Made by a program: the position numbers and the translations under genes. From Prevotella fusca JCM 17724 (GTDB taxonomy: Bacteria > Bacteroidota > Bacteroidia > Bacteroidales > Bacteroidaceae): DNA of 64,000 nt. The notes under the pieces are model-generated. The model ran no database searches and was not told where the DNA came from. It worked only from the letters and a program-made list of their open reading frames with translations. Below, piece after piece: positions 63,037 to 64,000 of this stretch (position 1 is its first letter; the number at the start of each line of letters is the position of its first letter). The stretch is from assembly GCF_001262015.1 (NCBI RefSeq), contig NZ_CP012074.1, positions 1,463,001 through 1,527,000 on the forward strand, in the 5' to 3' direction.

Positions 63037-63816
63037 TTGTGTCTGTCTCTCCTCACACTCGTTCCAGTGCGCTCAATGGCACAGGACAACGACGACTTCT
63101 CGCCAGACGCACCCGGTGCAACAACCGGCGTCAGCATAATGCCCCAAGGAAAGATTGACTGGGAAACTGGTTTCTCGCACGAATGGAACAGGAGAAACGG
63201 TGCGCATGAACGTACATGGACTGTCAACACATCAATGTTCCGTCTCGGAATGACTCCACAGGCTGAGTTGAGACTGCAGATAGACGAATGTCTTACCCAC
63301 ACATCGGAAGGAAACTACGGAGGCATCGCCAATGCTGCTATTGGAACGAAAATCAAGGTTTATGAGGGTGGAAAGAGCTTGCCGAAAGTTGCTTTTATGG
63401 GTACATTGCTCATTCCCGGAGGCAGTCATGCACGCTACCTGCCCGGTCATGTCGGCTTTCAGGCGCATCTGCTATTTGAGAACGAGCTGAGCAGTAAGTT
63501 CACACTGGGCTATGAAGTGGGGAGTGATTGGAGCGGCGACACGAACAATCCCGACCTTTTCTTCGGTATCAACCTAACCTATCAGCCTTCTGACAAGTGG
63601 AGCTTCTTCGTCGAAAGCTATAACCGCTACAACTCTCAGCGACAGGACGACTGGGCAAAAGCGAGACGCAGCAGCCATTTCAACTGTATGAGTGAGTTCG
63701 GACTGACTTATATGCTTACGCCACGACTGCAATTAAACGCATACAGTGACATCTGTTTTAACGAGTTTTCCCGATACAATAACATCGGCTTTGGCATTGC
63801 GTGGCTGCTGAATTAA
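63037..63816 (+). CDS. MetA-pathway phenol-degradation-type outer-membrane protein, start out of frame
   Basis: The open frame encodes an exported beta-barrel-like protein: after SMAQDNDDFSPDAPGATTG come strand-rich segments (IDWETGFSHEW, QAELRLQIDE, FTLGYEVGSDWSGD, FFGINLTYQPSDKWSFF) typical of the MetA-pathway family (PF13557). Its signal peptide (GLRIALCLSLLTLVPVRSMAQ) begins upstream of the TTG at 63037 in the same frame, but that frame has no ATG. The ATGATG at 63003 is one base out of frame. Removing one A from the six-A run at 63016-63021 restores MMTYQKGLRIALC and a normal signal peptide. So the gene is either frameshifted, phase-variable, or starts at TTG. Confidence 0.75.
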   Translation: MCLSLLTLVPVRSMAQDNDDFSPDAPGATTGVSIMPQGKIDWETGFSHEWNRRNGAHERTWTVNTSMFRLGMTPQAELRLQIDECLTHTSEGNYGGIANAAIGTKIKVYEGGKSLPKVAFMGTLLIPGGSHARYLPGHVGFQAHLLFENELSSKFTLGYEVGSDWSGDTNNPDLFFGINLTYQPSDKWSFFVESYNRYNSQRQDDWAKARRSSHFNCMSEFGLTYMLTPRLQLNAYSDICFNEFSRYNNIGFGIAWLLN

Positions 63817-63922
63817 CCAAGGGAGCTTATTCATCAAGGAACTTTTCTACCTATAATCTATTCATAATTCGATTTTATTTCTTAATTTTGTGACGTTTTA
63901 AATTAGGGGTGTTGTGCCCCTA

Positions 63923-63930
63923 TACTTTTG
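63923..63930 (+). promoter_or_regulatory. -7 box just before mnmG
   Basis: TACTTTTG ends 10 nt before the ATG at 63941, so the leader would be very short. A GGGG...CCCC hairpin (63906-63920) sits in the spacer. Confidence 0.5.
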
Positions 63931-63940
63931 TAAAAAGACG

Positions 63941-64000
63941 ATGAAATTCAAGTATGATGTACTTGTTATCGGCGGTGGACACGCAGGTTGCGAGGCTGCA
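63941..64000 (+). CDS. mnmG: tRNA uridine 5-carboxymethylaminomethyl modification enzyme MnmG (3' truncated by window edge)
   Basis: Only the first 20 codons are in the window (MKFKYDVLVIGGGHAGCEAA). The FAD-binding GGGHAGCEAA motif is diagnostic of MnmG/GidA, which with MnmE modifies U34 of tRNAs. Confidence 0.93.
   Translation, partial: MKFKYDVLVIGGGHAGCEAA

Overview
The window looks like chromosomal DNA of a Prevotella-like member of the Bacteroidales. The evidence is the gene content: frdCAB fumarate reductase, a GLPGLI protein, DUF4252 and DUF4294 proteins, a type IX-like C-terminal tail on secreted proteins, GH84 hexosaminidase, and FKBP isomerases in tandem. Shine-Dalgarno sequences are not evident, and promoters carry the Bacteroidetes boxes TTTG (-33) and TAnnTTTG (-7) about 20 nt apart. 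The genus is an inference. No rRNA, tRNA, CRISPR array, complete IS or prophage was seen.

Layout. 1-7 kb: 3' part of dprA, a GNAT-like protein, a four-helix-bundle gene bracketed by a minisatellite, parE, and a C-terminal processing protease. 7.4-15.5 kb: three tandem membrane-anchored AraC-type regulators, divergent from a 1212-aa secreted protein and a 63-aa ORF. 16-21.4 kb: ybeY, coaD, an ECF sigma/anti-sigma pair embedded among three DUF4252 proteins, and ruvB. 21.4-31.3 kb: YitT, glutathione peroxidase, sirtuin, three FKBP isomerases, an Lrp regulator, a GATase-dipeptidase fusion and a glutaminyl-cyclase-like lipoprotein. 32-46 kb: DUF4294, porin, aspA, helical-repeat protein, YfcE phosphodiesterase, acyltransferase, secreted endonuclease I, a methyltransferase carrying a repeat insertion, a VanX-like dipeptidase and a predicted pseudokinase. 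46-57 kb: GLPGLI protein with a collapsed receptor pseudogene, a small lipoprotein, frdBAC, an unknown secreted protein and GH84. 57-64 kb: a three-gene lipase operon with an ankyrin lipoprotein and a decayed copy of it, a YjbR-DUF5131-YjbR operon, an outer-membrane transporter-like gene with an out-of-frame start, and the first codons of mnmG.

Functionally, aspA (aspartate to fumarate) and frdCAB (fumarate to succinate) fit anaerobic fumarate respiration. The three FKBPs are predicted for cytoplasm, lipoprotein and periplasm. The 58-61 kb operon looks like a toxic lipase effector with a candidate adaptor and immunity lipoprotein.

The most unusual structure is intergenic. At least four unrelated sequence families form short arrays, usually of four degenerate palindromic units, at an almost invariant 22-nt pitch. 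Seventeen such arrays lie in this window (a related 21-nt-pitch block at 5 kb makes eighteen), and all are outside intact genes. I cannot match this architecture to a named element.
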